Source: Zygnema cylindricum (taxonomy: Eukaryota > Streptophyta > Zygnematophyceae > Zygnematales > Zygnemataceae). From it: a stretch of 64,000 nt of DNA. The stretch is from contig JBBHKE010001504.1 in NCBI GenBank assembly GCA_037447655.1, positions 62,001 through 126,000 on the forward strand, in the 5' to 3' direction. Position 1 is the stretch's first letter. Each line of letters opens with the position of its first letter. Below the pieces are notes generated by a model. The model made no database searches and was not told the origin of the DNA. It worked only from the letters and a program-made list of their open reading frames with translations. Shown here one piece after another: positions 11,160 to 23,525 of the stretch. The position numbers and the translations under genes were made by a program.

Positions 11160-13912
11160 GGGTGTTAAGTCTTACTTCAAGCAAGTGAAACTTATTGATG
11201 TGTTAAATGGATCCCTAGCAGAATATGATGCCAACTTTGATTAGAAAAATGACCAAGCTTTGTATTTAGTAGTGCTTATGATATCAAAAGAATTGCAGAT
11301 GATATATATTAAAGTTACAATGGCATTAGGATTGTGGGATGCATTGAAATATTCTTATGTTAAAGCTAGTGACCAGCATGAGATTAAAACTTCTTGTTTG
11401 ATCTATGAGTAAAAGTACATAGGCGGTAGCATGATGGAATGCACTAGTCAGTTTCGAAGGTTACTATCACAAAATGCATGTTCTAGGGGGACTTTCTCCT
11501 CTTATCATCAAGCCATGATTCTCTTAAAAGGGCTTCCTAGTGAGTATTAAGGAGCCTTGGATGAAATGAAAAAATTGTCTACACCTCTTTGGAATTTGCA
11601 AACAGCTATATAGTTTATCTTGGTAGAAAAGGCTACTCAACCATTCTTAAAATTAAGAAAACCAGTTGTAGCATTCACGGCTCAATTTCAGAGGGAAAGT
11701 AGATATTAAGGGAACCAATTAAATCCTCATTTTGAGAAATGTGTTTATTGATATACTGATGGTCATTCCTTTAGAGCTTGTTCTTTGTATATAAAAGCTC
11801 TTAAAAAAGGTATCTTCCAGAAAAGATGGAGACACCGCGGACCTCCCATTTCCCAAAAACTTTCGAATAAATTGTTTGGTCTTCAACGGAGGATACGGAA
11901 TTGGAGAAGAAGAAAACCGAGGAAGAGACACATGATGTGATCAGTTTTCCGAAAACTGATGACAATGATTATTTTTCTCTTTTAAAAATCGATATGATGG
12001 AAGGAGAAAAGGACCTTAGATGAATAATGGATTCTGGCAGCTCTTCACACATGTGTTGGAACAAGTCTTGGTTTAAGAAGATGTCTTTTATTCCTTTACG
12101 TCAACTCTTTTAAGCTTGTGGCTATGCCAATGAACCATATGCCAAAGGAAATATAGATCTGGATTTTGTGATAGATGGAAAGGTTGTTAAGAGAAATTTG
12201 TATGATGTCTTGTATGTTCCAAAGTTTAAGAAAAATATGTTTTCGACGTCTGTAGCTTAAAGCAAAGGTTTTGAGGTTCTCCAGAAAAATGGCAAGAAAT
12301 AGTGAGAAAGGATGAAAGAGTAGCTCTTGTAGGAACTAGAGGCCCAAACATTTTGTACCGTATGGACCTGGCTAATAAAATTGATTTTGAATACTCTAGT
12401 GTCTTATGTGATAATGTTTTGTGGCATAAAAGGCTTGGTCATGTGTATCATGAGAGACTTACTAAGGTGATAAAGCATGATATGATAGAGGGCGTCAAAC
12501 TTCGTCAAAAAGAGTCTCATGTTTGTAATGGTTGTGCTCTCGGAAAACTTCATTAGCTTCCCCTTACCATAAGTTTCAAATCACCGAGCCACAAATCTCT
12601 TTGGTATAATTCACTCTGATGATTTCGCCCTTCTAAAGTTCTCTCTGTTGGTGGCAATCGCTATTTTGTCACCTTTACAGAGGACTACTTGCGGTACAGT
12701 CGCATATACTTCATGAAGGTGAAGAGAGAAGTCTACACTCGCTTTAAACACTACAAAATCTTGGCAGAGAAACTTTACAGCAAATCTATACAGATAATGG
12801 TGGAGAGTATGTATCCCCTGCCATTGCTTTTTTTGAATGAAAATGGCATCTCTCGTGAATTTAGTGCTCTGTACACACCGAAAAAAATGGTGTGGCCAAG
12901 AGACTTAATTAGACTTTGATTGAATGTGCTCTCTCTATGATGGCTGATAAAGGTGTGAATCTAAATTTTTGGGGGGAAGCTTTTCATTGTGTTTCCTACA
13001 TCACAAAGAGAGTGGAAACCTAAGCTGTTAGGGGTTAGACACCTTATGAAGTGTGGAAAGGTAGAAAGCCAAATGTCGATCAGTTTAGTAGCAAATGATT
13101 TATCTTGGATAATCTTCCTAATTTGAAGCTTAGTCCAAAATATCTACCTGGTGTCTTTTTAGGCTATAATGATGAATCTACATGTTATAGAGTGTATAAT
13201 CCTCATAGAGGATGTCTTGAAGCAACCATGAATATTCAGATTAAAGAAGAGAGTCAATTTGTGGATGTTTTTAGTATAGATGCAACTGAAAGGAATGAGA
13301 AAATACAAGAGTATATCATTTTTGAGTAGGTACCTTTTTTTCCTTCTTCTTCTACTTCCTCTACCACTCTCCCAAATGCCTTTGGGCCGTAAGATCCTCT
13401 TTTCAGAGCTGCTCCTTCTCGTGATGATCTTACCAATCCGCGCCCTCTGCGGCAGACTAGGGGAACAACAGTTCTCGCGTTATATTTTATGTTGGGAAGA
13501 AGGTAAAGTAGCCGCCTTCGCGGCAACCGAGTTGAGAGTTATTTTTCTGCAAGCACAGGGGAGCCGCTTACTATTGAAGAAGTTTTTTCTGTTCCTGAAA
13601 AGGATCATTGGATCTCGGCTGCAAATGACAAGATAAAGTCAATTATGGAAGCCCAAACTTGGGAACTCGTGGAGCTCCCACCGAACCGAAAAGCTATTGG
13701 TTGTAAAAAGGTCTTCAAATTAAAATTTAATCTGATAATACAATTGTGAAATATAAAATTAGAATGGTCGCTAACCGATTTAGCTAGAAGGAGGGAATTG
13801 ATTATGAAGAAACTTTCTCTCCTGTGGTTCGTTTATCTACTGTTAGAGCTTTGTTGTCTCTTGCTGCAATAGAGGATATGGAATTGCATCAGATGGACGT
13901 TAAGAGAGCTTT

Positions 13913-15091
13913 TGTTATTCTATGGGCTCCATTGCCACACAGAATTCGCAAGTCCAAAGTAGTTAATCTAGATAGTGCCGACTCTAAGTTTATATGAACC
14001 CAAAATGATTGACCTATTAAAAATTTGAACCCCATTACAGCTTCACCCTTGTGAAATAAGACTTTCAGTGTACTCTGTTCCACCACAAAATTGAAAGTTA
14101 GAATATGAGTTTTGGATAACATTTCCCACTTTGACTTTCTCTTAGAAATTCAGCCACCGTGGCAAGCAAACACACTAACCAACTACACCCTTGACTTGCG
14201 TGGACTCCATTGATTCCGTAGCAAAAACAATCACTAAAAATGGTTGACTAAATGAGTTTATATTAAATGGCAAAGTTTGTCGATTTATATAGATGCTCTA
14301 TAGGAGAGAGGTGGCTACCTACCAAAATAATCTAAGTCCTACAACCCCTCTCTAAACCCTCTAGTATAGAGGTACGGACCAATCGCAGCACTGTATAGTT
14401 TATAAAGGTATAGGTGCCAGTGTACCTTTTGTACGGCCATCATACGACTTGGCCAAAAAGTCTATACATGGCATATATGGATTTGTTCCTATAATCCCTG
14501 GAGATGCCGCAAGCCAATGTGGTTGTGCCACATATCAATTGATGTTGCTATTACCACAAACCGCCAAAAACCCTTTCCGCGATATCGCCATCAATCACGG
14601 TCGTCCAATCAGAACCAGCATTTAATTGTAGCCGTCAAAAATTGATGCGCGATATTTGTTTGGCTATCTAAACAAATGCGCAATATTTATTTCTTCATCG
14701 TATCATACTCCCTACTATAAAAAATTGTATCTATGCACTACATATCTATTTCTCGTTAAACGAATTAGTCTATGTGTAATCATTTAAGAAATTATCAAAC
14801 ACTACTTATTATAACACTAGTGTTAGGCTTAACGGACAAAACTAACAGCTATAGGTGACTTAACAGACAGAGGTACCAGGATATATTCCTGGGTCTGTCA
14901 AGACCCTTTTTCGTAAATCTACCTAATCTAACCCTTGTCTTCTCTAGAGGGTCTAGGTAGCCATGGCTCAATCTCCCTATCCAGCCATCAGTGACTACAA
15001 CAAGTGTGAAGGCTTAGAGAAGGGAGTTAGAGGTAGACTGCTTCTGCCTTTTAGTATCCTTATATAGACCTAGAAAACACACAAATATCAA
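13913..15091 (-). repeat. solo copia LTR nested in the older copia element
   Basis: On the minus strand it starts TGTTGATATTTG at 15091 and ends at 13913 with CA. It interrupts the RT frame of the older element cleanly: GAGAGCTT lies to the left, and ACTT followed by TCTTGCG to the right. The flank is a 4-5 bp duplication with one change, and removing the LTR joins the reading frame. It matches the solo LTR at 5757-6961. Confidence 0.85.
14820..14905 (+). other. tRNA-like module antisense in LTR (copy 3)
   Basis: Antisense to its LTR, so read here on the plus strand: a decayed D-arm region, then CCAGGATATATTCCTGGGTC as the T-arm and five Ts at 14907-14911. The B-box is poor (ATATATT loop) but the stem is kept. 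Confidence 0.5.
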
Positions 15092-16319
15092 CAACTTTCT
15101 TGCGTGGTGATTTGGAGGAAGTAATTAATATAAAGCAGCCAGAGATGTATGCAGAAAAAGGGAAAGAAAATATAGTTTGTAAACTGTTGAAGTCCATGTA
15201 TGGTTTGAAACAGGCTACAAGACAATGGAACCTTAAATTAGACGAGTTTTTAACCAATCTTCGCTTTACTAGGATTAGTTCTGATCACTGAGTCTATGTA
15301 ATGCAAGGTGAGGATGGAGTGATTTATGTAACAGTGTATGTAGATGATTTGTTCTTGATTAGCAAATCTTTCAGTTAGATTATTGAAATAAAAGCGGCTC
15401 TGAAATCCCAGTTTGAAGTGAAGAACTTGAGTGAGGCTAAGTATATTCTAGGAATTCAGGTAGAAAGAGATAAGGAACAGAAAATTATTTATTTAACTCA
15501 GAAAGAAGCAATCGCGAACATGCTATAAAAGTTTAGCATGACAAGAGCAAAGGGGAGAGCCACCCCTATGGAATTCACGTAGAAGTTGAAGGATACGCAA
15601 ACAGATGGTTGTGTTATTGTTGATGATTTCTTGGATTAAGGGAAGGCATATTCTATGTCCTCTATTCCTTAGAGGCATATTGTCAGAAGCATCATTTATT
15701 TCATGAACTCTACTCGTACAAACATCACAGTGGCGGTAAGAGCTTTGAGGCGAAGCCTACAAAATACGAGGAAGTCGGACAATAAGGCAGCAAACCGAGT
15801 TCTTGGTTATCTTGCAAGAACTCGAAATCTTAGACTCTCTCAGGGTGGAGAGGAAGTCAAAGTTCATACATAGAGCGATGCGAGCTATAGAGATATGCCC
15901 AGCCAACGCTCCACTAACAAATACATTATGAAGATCGGCAAAAAAACTTGTTGCTTGAGCAACAAACTTAAGAAGGTAACAGCTCAATCTACCATGGAAA
16001 CTGAGTACATAGCTGCCAGCTCGCCAGTTAACGAGTTACTTTGGGTAAAGCCTCTACTATAAGAGCTTCTCTTTATGCAATTTAGACCTCAAATAGAGTG
16101 GTGTGATAATCAGGTAGCCATAGCAATTGCATTTAATCAGAGCCATCACTTTAAAAGTAAGCACATTTGTTGTTTTGAAAAGTTTGTTTGGAGCGTACAC
16201 GACATTTTGTGTAATTCTGACAGTTCATGCGCAATGGAATTAAATGTGGAGGTTTGAATAGATTCATGGTTAGGGAGCAAATGATCAGATATAATTTAAG
16301 TGGTGTAAAGGACTCATTG

Positions 16320-17262
16320 AGTGGCGTGAATAAGCATTGACAAATGGACGTCGGATCGCAAAGCAATGCGATGTGGAGTAAACGAAATGTTCAAATAGGC
16401 ACTTCCGGTACAGCGTAGTTTCGATGCAGACAGGACAACGCAGCCGTAGTTATTTTGAATAAATACGCGCCGCCAACACAGAGCAGCTGCGTGCAGACAA
16501 GTCAACGCAGCTGCGAATAATTTGATATGATCCCTACGAACAAAGCAGCTGTCGCTACTGCGGATAATATGAAAAGCTTTGATTCCGAGTAATGATATTT
16601 GTTTAGTGGTTGCTTAGTGGTAGCTTGGTTTTTGCTGTACAAAGATTGTGGAGATGTCTGTGTAAATATTTTGTACAACATAGGTTTGTATTTTTGCTAA
16701 GTAGTTTTTTAGTGTAGATTTGTTCAGTCTGACATACCTCGAATTATTCGCGTATACTTACAATAGTCTAGATAGATGGTAGATACTGTACGGCTCATAT
16801 GCCTACGTACATTTAGTAGTGAACTCTCTGAGTATAGCTTGTAGGACTTTACATATTTTGAGCGTCACGGTCAAGTTTACCAAAGCAATGGCTAACTGTT
16901 TTCTGCATCTTTGACCAGTTGGTGTGATCACCCTGTTTGGTTTTTTAATGTGAAAATCTTTGATGTTATTTTATGATATAGAATCTATAAGTGTGTGCGG
17001 TTTCATTCTATTATGTTATTTTTCTGTAAGATTGAGTGAGAGGTCTAAGTGGTTATTTTGTCAAGATGTCATTTGTTTTTGTGAAACGATGGAGCTTATA
17101 CCTTTTAGATTCCTTGGTGGATTTGGCTATACATTTGGGAGCTTACAGTGTCTAAAACAAACTGCGAATTGGTGCAATGTGAGGGGATTTTATTTATTGT
17201 ATTATAATTTGTGTTTTTTGCAAACACAACTGTTTGAGGGTTAGTCTGTGGTGCGTACGAGA
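16320..17262 (+). repeat. LTR-like sequence and leader of another copia element
   Basis: It has repeated GCAGCTGCG words near 16430-16560, then blocks such as GACATACCTC and TAGGACTTTACATATTTTGAGCG. These recur in order, diverged, in the LTRs at 17471 and 22572. It is followed by a gag start, so it acts as a 5' LTR and leader. The exact ends are unclear. Confidence 0.6.
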
Positions 17263-17269
17263 GTAGTCC

Positions 17270-17470
17270 ATGGCTGAAATAGGCTATGGACAACAGGTTT
17301 TGGGCCCACACCCATGGCTACCCATATTTGATGAATCAAAATATCACCAGTGGAAGGATTCACTTAAAAGCTACTTCGAGATGATAGGGCTAATGGATGT
17401 GGTGGACGGTACCTTGGCCGAAACATCAAATGGATGGAAAACGAAAAATCATGAGTGTCTAAGGGTTATT
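17270..17470 (+). pseudogene. copia gag N-terminus, truncated by another insertion
   Basis: ATG 17270 opens a Gag N-terminus: LPIFDESKYHQWKDSLKSYF is the usual copia Gag start (a W after a Y..W..... L pattern), followed by VVDGTLAE. The frame ends where the LTR of the next element begins (17471). The rest of this element is not found after that element's 3' end, so there has also been a loss. Confidence 0.72.
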
Positions 17471-18213
17471 TGCTGATTTTGGAAAACTTTGAGTCTCACT
17501 AAATTAGTGTGACGACAGAAATGTGGTAATTTGTAGCGTAAGTATCACAAGGATATGTGTCATCACTTGAGTGCGGTACAGGATAGCGCAGCTACTATGG
17601 AGACAAAGCAGCGCTGCAGCGCAACCGCTATGTAGATAGAGCAGCGCAGCTGCTATGCATACAGAGCAGACCAGCAGCAAAGCTGGGACATAGATAGGAG
17701 GACACAGCTACGATTACTTTGGATATGATCCGTACTGACAACGTAGTTGTTGATAACTTGGATATGATTCAGTAAGGGACACCGCAGCAGCGGGTGATAT
17801 AAATGTGATTCGTTACGGGAAAACGTTGTTGCGATTGATATGAATCAAGTCAATGGACGAGATTCATAAGAGTATCACAACTGACTTAGCCGACAAGTAT
17901 TTGCATAATCACTTAATATAGATTTTGAGTAATATTGACTGTACGATAATGATTGGGTTGGCAGAATTAAGAACACATAGATCTTAGTAGGTAGGTTGAT
18001 TTTGGACATACCTCTCACGTACACTTATATTGGCAGTAGAACACCGAGAGTATAAGACTTAGAACTTAGAGCATTTTATGTAACCAAACTTCTAAGTAGT
18101 AAAACTGCAAACAATTTTTGGGAAACTTATAATGTTATATCTTGAAAATTGTCGGGTTAATTCTGCTAAAACTTTTGGAGTTATCTGTTTTAATGCTGCT
18201 CTATAATTTGATA
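17471..18213 (+). repeat. 5' LTR of the complete copia element
   Basis: It starts TGCTGATTTTGG and lines up with 22572-23304 as far as CTCTATAATTTGATA. GCAGC/GCTGC words are dense at 17580-17660. The end is set by loss of match and may be a few bases off. A normal tRNA-Met primer site was not recognised after it. Confidence 0.8.
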
Positions 18214-18306
18214 GAGTTTTGTGAAGTTTGGTTGCATGTATAAGATTTGGTGAGCACTTGAAAATAGTTGTTTGGTAGGATTCTTGATAGCTTCTGAGAG
18301 TGTATC

Positions 18307-19100
18307 ATGTCTACTTCTACTACTACTAGTGCTCCTCCACCTGCATCGCTGGTCATAGAACAACAGGTTATAGTCTTGTCATCAAGAATTTCTATCTTCT
18401 CATAGGAGAAATATGTTTACTTGACGGATATGGTAGAGACTCACTTTGAGAATGTTAATCCGTGCGATATATTGGACGGTTCGCTAAATGAATCTGATCC
18501 GTCATGGTCAAAGAAAAATACACAGGCTCGGTCTATTCTAAAATTTTGTATATATGAGGACTTAGCAATGTCACATACAAAAATGAAAAAAACACTTAAT
18601 ATCTGGATATCTCTTAAAAATGATTATGAAAAAGCTAATTTCCAAGAAGAACTTCTCTTGGCTGGAAAAATTTGGGACTATTAGTACACTGGCGGTACAA
18701 TGGCTGAATATTCTAACAAATTTTGCATCCTTGTAGATGCACATGCTTGTACAGGTGGGGTGTTTCCTCAGTTTCAACAGGCAACATTGCTCATCAAGGG
18801 TCTCTCAAACAGAAAGATAAAGCTAGCTCGACTTTACAGTTAGCTATCAAGATTTTTCTAGATGAGGAAGCTACATCTAATATTCTCAATGTTGAGGAAG
18901 AAGAGGCTTTCAATTCAGAATTTGAGAGAAAATGACAGTTTAATCACCAAAGAAATCAGTTTCTTTCACAAAATCAGTTCACAAAGTTAAATCAAGGTGG
19001 AAATAGACAGTCAAAGAATGCATGTTTCTATTGTAGTGAGAGAGGTCATGGATATAAGTTCTGTCCTAAAATAAAAAAAGCTAACGAAAAAGGTTTATAA
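18307..19100 (+). pseudogene. copia gag with zinc knuckle, broken
   Basis: It opens at ATG 18307 (MSTSTTTSAPPP). A Gag core follows, with VNPCDILDGSLNESDPSW, and then a CCHC zinc knuckle at 19023-19064, C-FY-C-SERG-H-GYKF-C, which binds element RNA during packaging. Stops at about 18403, 18682 and elsewhere break it. A start of the same kind (MSTSTTT) is seen at 37757. Confidence 0.8.
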
Positions 19101-19269
19101 AGGCCGGGATGGCAACAAAGTCAGTTTTACAAAAGCTTCACGGGCCCTACACCTCGTGGAAATGCATTGTTTTCGGCTTTTTCGTCTCTCTCGGACAAGA
19201 CTTTTTCTGAACAAGAAGAAACGGATCTATTTGCTATGGCAGCGGAAATGGAGGGCCCGAAGGACACTT

Positions 19270-20640
19270 GATGGATAAGGGATATGGGAGCGTCAGCTCA
19301 CATGTGCTTGAACAAAGCTATCTTCAAAAATCTGAAAACAACACCGGAGAAAAATATTTATTATGTTTGTGGGATGAGTTTCCAGACACGTGTTGTTGGT
19401 GATGTGTCTTTCCAAGTTGATGTAGAAGGAAAAGCAATTGAAAGGACCCTTCACAATTTCCTTTTTATTCCTGACTTTAAGAAAAATCTGTTTTCTACGT
19501 CCTTGGTAGAGAATAAAGGCATTGAGGTCAATTTGAAAAATGGTCGGGAGGTTGTAAGCAAGAATGGCAAGGTTGCAATAATAGGTAATATAGATAGTAG
19601 CAAAATGTACCGCATGGATATGGCTAATACCACGAAGAATGATGTTCTGTACTCCGGTGTTTTGCAGTCAGATGAGTTATGGTAAAAAAGATTAGGCCAT
19701 GTAAATTATGATAGTTTTAAAAAAATGGTAGTTGCTGGAAAATAAATGGTGTATCAATCACAGATCACCCGGTTAAAACATGTGATCACTCCACTTTAGG
19801 CAAAATCCACAGATTGCCATTCCCTAAAGAGTCTGAACATCAGTAAAATAGACTCTTACAGCAAATTCATCGGTAAACTAGACTATTACAGTAAATTCAT
19901 TCTGATGTTTTTGGTCCTGCGAAGGTACCATTTGCCGGGGGGATGAAATATATCGTCACCTTCACAGATAATTTTTCCAGGTTTACAAAAGTTTATTTCA
20001 TGAAAGAAAATAGCGAAGTGTTTGGTCACTTGAACACTATAAAGCATGGGTTGAAAAACTCCATAACTTACCAATTTTGGAGTTCAGATCGGACAATGGT
20101 GGAGAATGTGCTTCGAAGGAGTTTGAAGCCTTTTTACTTGATGAAGGTATAAGTCATCTTTTGATTGTTCCGTATTCACCGGTACAAAATGGGGTTTTGA
20201 GAGATTAAATAGAACCCTTAGAGAGAGCTTTAGGTCGATGCTTGCAGATAAAAATTTGGATCCGAAATTCTGGGTTAATGCTCTAAATTGTGCGGTTTAT
20301 ATTTAGAATAGGATCGGATCAAGATCGATAGAGACTACTCCTTACGAGATCTAGACAGGTAGAAATCTAGATGTTAGTCATTTCAAAGTCTTTGGTAGTA
20401 AATGGTTTATCTTGGATTCATCTAATGATAGATGGAACATGTAACCGAAAGGATTACCAGGTATTCTGTTAGGAAATGATGATCACTCAAAGGGTTATAG
20501 AGTTTTTGTGTTTGAAAGGCAAAAAATAATTGTAGCGAGAAACATCATTGTTAATGATGAGCTTAACTCGATAGATTTATTTGAAATGACAGAGCAAGAA
20601 AAGCAGCAAAAGTACAGAAATATGTTATTCTAGATTGCAT
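19270..20640 (+). pseudogene. copia protease, GAG-pre-integrase and integrase, broken
   Basis: The protease site reads DMGASAHMC, where copia has D-S/T-G; the Ser/Thr is now Met. The chain runs on to NFLFIPDFKKNLFSTS, then the GAG-pre-integrase (RLGHVNYD, with a stop in front). Integrase remains include FGPAKVPFAGGMKYIVTFTD and the stretch around 20080-20190, where the second Asp region and the PYSPVQNG site lie in different frames. It is interrupted many times. Confidence 0.78.
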
Positions 20641-20956
20641 GCATAAAATTGTCCCACAAATACAAACTTCACTGGTGGGAACACGAGAGTCTGAAATTCT
20701 CCATGTTCCTTCACAAGTTATGTTCCGACCGAATCTACTGCGATCAATGCCTAGTGATCACAACCAGCCCAACAAGCGCAATGCAAGGGATCCGACAATT
20801 TCAGCCTCAGAATTTTCGGGGGGAAAAAGGTCCAACAGTTGCCAGCAAGTAAGCTCTCACTTCGTCTACTCGGCAGCCTCAGGGTAGCCTCTAACAATTC
20901 GAGAGGCCTTCTCATCATCAGAGCAGAACCACTGAATCGAGGCAGCAAACAATGAA

Positions 20957-22340
20957 ATGAAGTCGATCATAGAAGCTCAGACATGGGAGCTTGTGGGCCT
21001 TCCTCCGGACCAAAAAGCAATCTGCAACAAATGGTTATTTAAGCTGAAGTTAAATCGTGATAATACCATTGAACGATATTTTGCCGAACTTGTGGCAAAA
21101 TGGTACAATCAAAAGGAGGGAATTGATTTTGAAGAAACATTTTCTCTTGTTGTAAGATTTCCAACAGTTATGATTTTGCAGTCCCTAGCTGCTATAGATG
21201 ATATGGAAATACATCAGATGGATGTGAAATTAGCCTTTCTGCATGGAGAACTAGAGGAGAACATTTACATGCAGTAGCCTGAAATATATGCAAAACCAAA
21301 AAATGCGCACTTAGAATGTAAATTGTTAAAATATTTGTACGACTTAAAACAAGCCCTTTGGCAAAAGAATATGAAACTTGATGAATTCTTAACTAGCCTA
21401 AGATTTAAAAGGATATGTTTTGATCACTCTATCTATATTATAAAGGGTAAGGATGGGATAGTATATATAGCGGTGTATGTAGATGATTTACTATCAATTA
21501 GCAAATCAATGGCTGAAATTAACAAAATCAAAACTGCTCTAAATTCACGGTTTGAGATGAAAGACCACGGTGAGGCAAAATATATTTTGGGTATCAAAGT
21601 AGAGAGGGACAAAAATAAGAAAGTAATAAAGTTGACTCAAAAAGAGGCTATTGGAAACATGTTAGATGAGTATAGAATGCTGGGGGCAAAAAGATGTCTA
21701 ACTCCAATGGAGTTTAAGTAAAAGTTAGAGGGAGAAGAGAAAGAACCGGGTGTCATTGTTAGGGAGTATTTAGAGTCGGGGGAGAATGAACCTATAACAC
21801 TAATACCTTATAGACAGATATAGGAAAACTTAATATATTTCATAAACTTTACCAGTCTTAACATTGCTGCAACAGTTGGGGTACGGAGCAAAAGTTTAGA
21901 GAATCCGAGAAAATCTGATTTTGATACAACAATGAGAGTATTAAGATATTTCGCAAGAACCAAAGACCTCAAACTCACACTAGGCGAAGGACTTGGTGCT
22001 GAAGCAGCAAACATCAAAAGGTTATAGCAGAGTCGACAATGGAGTCGGAATTTATGGCAGCAAGCTCGGCCCTCAAATAACTCTTATGGGTAAAATCCAT
22101 GTTACAAGAACTACAATACATGCAAGTTTGTCCACAGATGAGCTGGTGTGATAACCAGGCTGCCATTGCCATTGCCTCTAACCCAAGTTATCACTTTAAG
22201 TGTAAGCATATAAATGTAAGATAACACTTTGTAAGAGAAAAAGTGTTCTTTAGGGTGATTAAATTATGCTATCTGGCAAACGCAAGAATGATTGCTGATA
22301 TGTTTACTAAAGCACTTCTTCTCCAAAGCTGAAGTATTGA
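20957..22340 (+). pseudogene. copia RT and RNase H, partly open
   Basis: RT opens at 20957 with EAQTWELV and runs to a stop at 21275. It resumes at 21323-21721, with the catalytic YVDD at 21476-21487 and LGIKVERDK. RNase H (about 21830-22340) is broken; the WCDNQAAIAIA equivalent and HHFK.KH remain. A polypurine tract (TTTAGGGGAG) and the 3' LTR follow. Confidence 0.82.
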
Positions 22341-22571
22341 AGGGATGTAGTAGGATTGGGTGAATAGCTGAGTTGCTGCACTACGATACTGCCATGCAAC
22401 ACTATTCCACAATCAAGGTGTAGTGGGACTAAGTGACTGGTTGATTTTCGGCGATGCTATGTTGCCATGCTACGCTCCAATGTTGCCATGCTGCGCTAAG
22501 TGTGACATTGCACCTGCGTGGCTTTGACATCACAACTGCGTTGATTTACTAAGTTTAATGCTTTAGGGGAG

Positions 22572-23304
22572 TGTTGATTTTGGAAAACTTTAAGTCTCAC
22601 TAAATTAGTGTGACGGCAGAAAGGAAGTAATTTGTAGCATAAGTTTCACAAGGACATGCGTCATCACTTGAGTGCAGTATAGGACAGCGTAGCTGCTATG
22701 CATAGAGAGCAGCGCTGATGCTATCTAGATAGATGAGCACAACAATACAACAGCTATACAGACAGAGCAATGCAACAGCGAAGCTGCGACACAAACAGGA
22801 CAACGCAGCTGCGGTTACTATGGATATGATCCGTAGTGACAACGCAGCTCTTGTTATCTTGGATATGATTCGGCACGAGACACCGCAGCCGCAGGTGATA
22901 TGAATGTGATTCGGTATGGGACAACCCAGTTGCGATTTATATGAATCAAGTCAATGGACAAGATTCATTAGAGTATCACAAAGTGACTTAGCTGACAAGT
23001 ATTTGTATAATAACTTAATATAGATTCTGAGTAATATTGACTGTACGATGATAAATTGGGTTGGCAGGATTAGGAACACGTACATCTTAGTAGGTGAGTT
23101 GATTTTTGGATGTACCTCTCAGGTACACTTGTATTGGCGGTAAAACAACGAGGGTATAAGACTTAGGACTTAGAGCATTTTATGTATCCGGACTTCGAAG
23201 TAGTAAAATTGCAAACAGTTTTTGGGAAACTTCTAAGTGTTGTCACGTCAATTCTATTGATACTTTTGGAGATGGCAGTTTATATGTTGCTCTATAATTT
23301 GATA
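22572..23304 (+). repeat. 3' LTR of the complete copia element
   Basis: It starts TGTTGATTTTGG straight after the polypurine tract and matches 17471-18213 from end to end, including the GCAGC/GCTGC-rich block at 22680-22870. Confidence 0.82.
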
Positions 23305-23525
23305 CTTGCGTATTACGTACGTGTACTTCGCAAGTGTACGGCGTCAACGTACCTTAGGGTGCGTCTCCATGTGCCTAAGTAAGGGAATATTTTTGTCATT
23401 TTCTTGAAAAACTTAGAGCCGTACCGCGTAAGTTTCAACCGTACAAAAAAATAGAAAAAATGAGAGGTACATTTAGCGTCATCATCGAATTTAAGATGTA
23501 TTACATGCTGTCGTCATGTGTTATT

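Larger units (their letters stand above)
11160..16260 (+). pseudogene. decayed Ty1/copia element (gag-pol), split by a solo LTR
   Basis: In three shifting frames the order is copia: Gag (11160-11720, with L.GLP-type segment at 11520-11545), protease region with a D..SSSHMC-like site near 12025-12055, GAG-pre-integrase (LWHKRLGHVYHERL, 12418-12460) with C..C (HVCNGCALGK, 12518-12550), integrase remains to about 13010, RT from about 13645, and RNase H to about 16180 (MEAEY-like METEY and WCDNQVAIAI). The YVDD site is at about 15338-15350. Many stops and frameshifts interrupt it, so no protein can be made. The RT is cut after residues MDVKRAF by the antisense solo LTR at 13913-15091 and resumes with LRGDLEE. 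It is closest to the element at 17471-23304. No own LTR is sure. Confidence 0.85.
17471..23304 (+). mobile_element. complete but dead Ty1/copia element with two LTRs
   Basis: This has a 5' LTR (17471-18213), gag, protease, integrase, RT, RNase H and a 3' LTR (22572-23304), in copia order. The two LTRs differ at roughly one base in ten over the first 130 bases by eye, so the insertion is old. Frames are broken in gag, protease, integrase and RNase H, so it cannot move by itself. It sits in the gag start of another copia element. I found no convincing target duplication at the right end. Confidence 0.88.

Noticed and set aside
13280-13636. 118-codon plus-strand frame and its 90-codon antisense frame
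   Set aside because: They lie over the decayed copia linker before RT, and the true copia frame runs through the same bases.
17464-17470. Target duplication for the 17471-23304 element
   Set aside because: GTTATT on the left has no matching partner after 23304, so I do not claim one.
23182-23382. 66-codon frame at the end of the 3' LTR
   Set aside because: It spans the LTR edge and has no recognisable protein.
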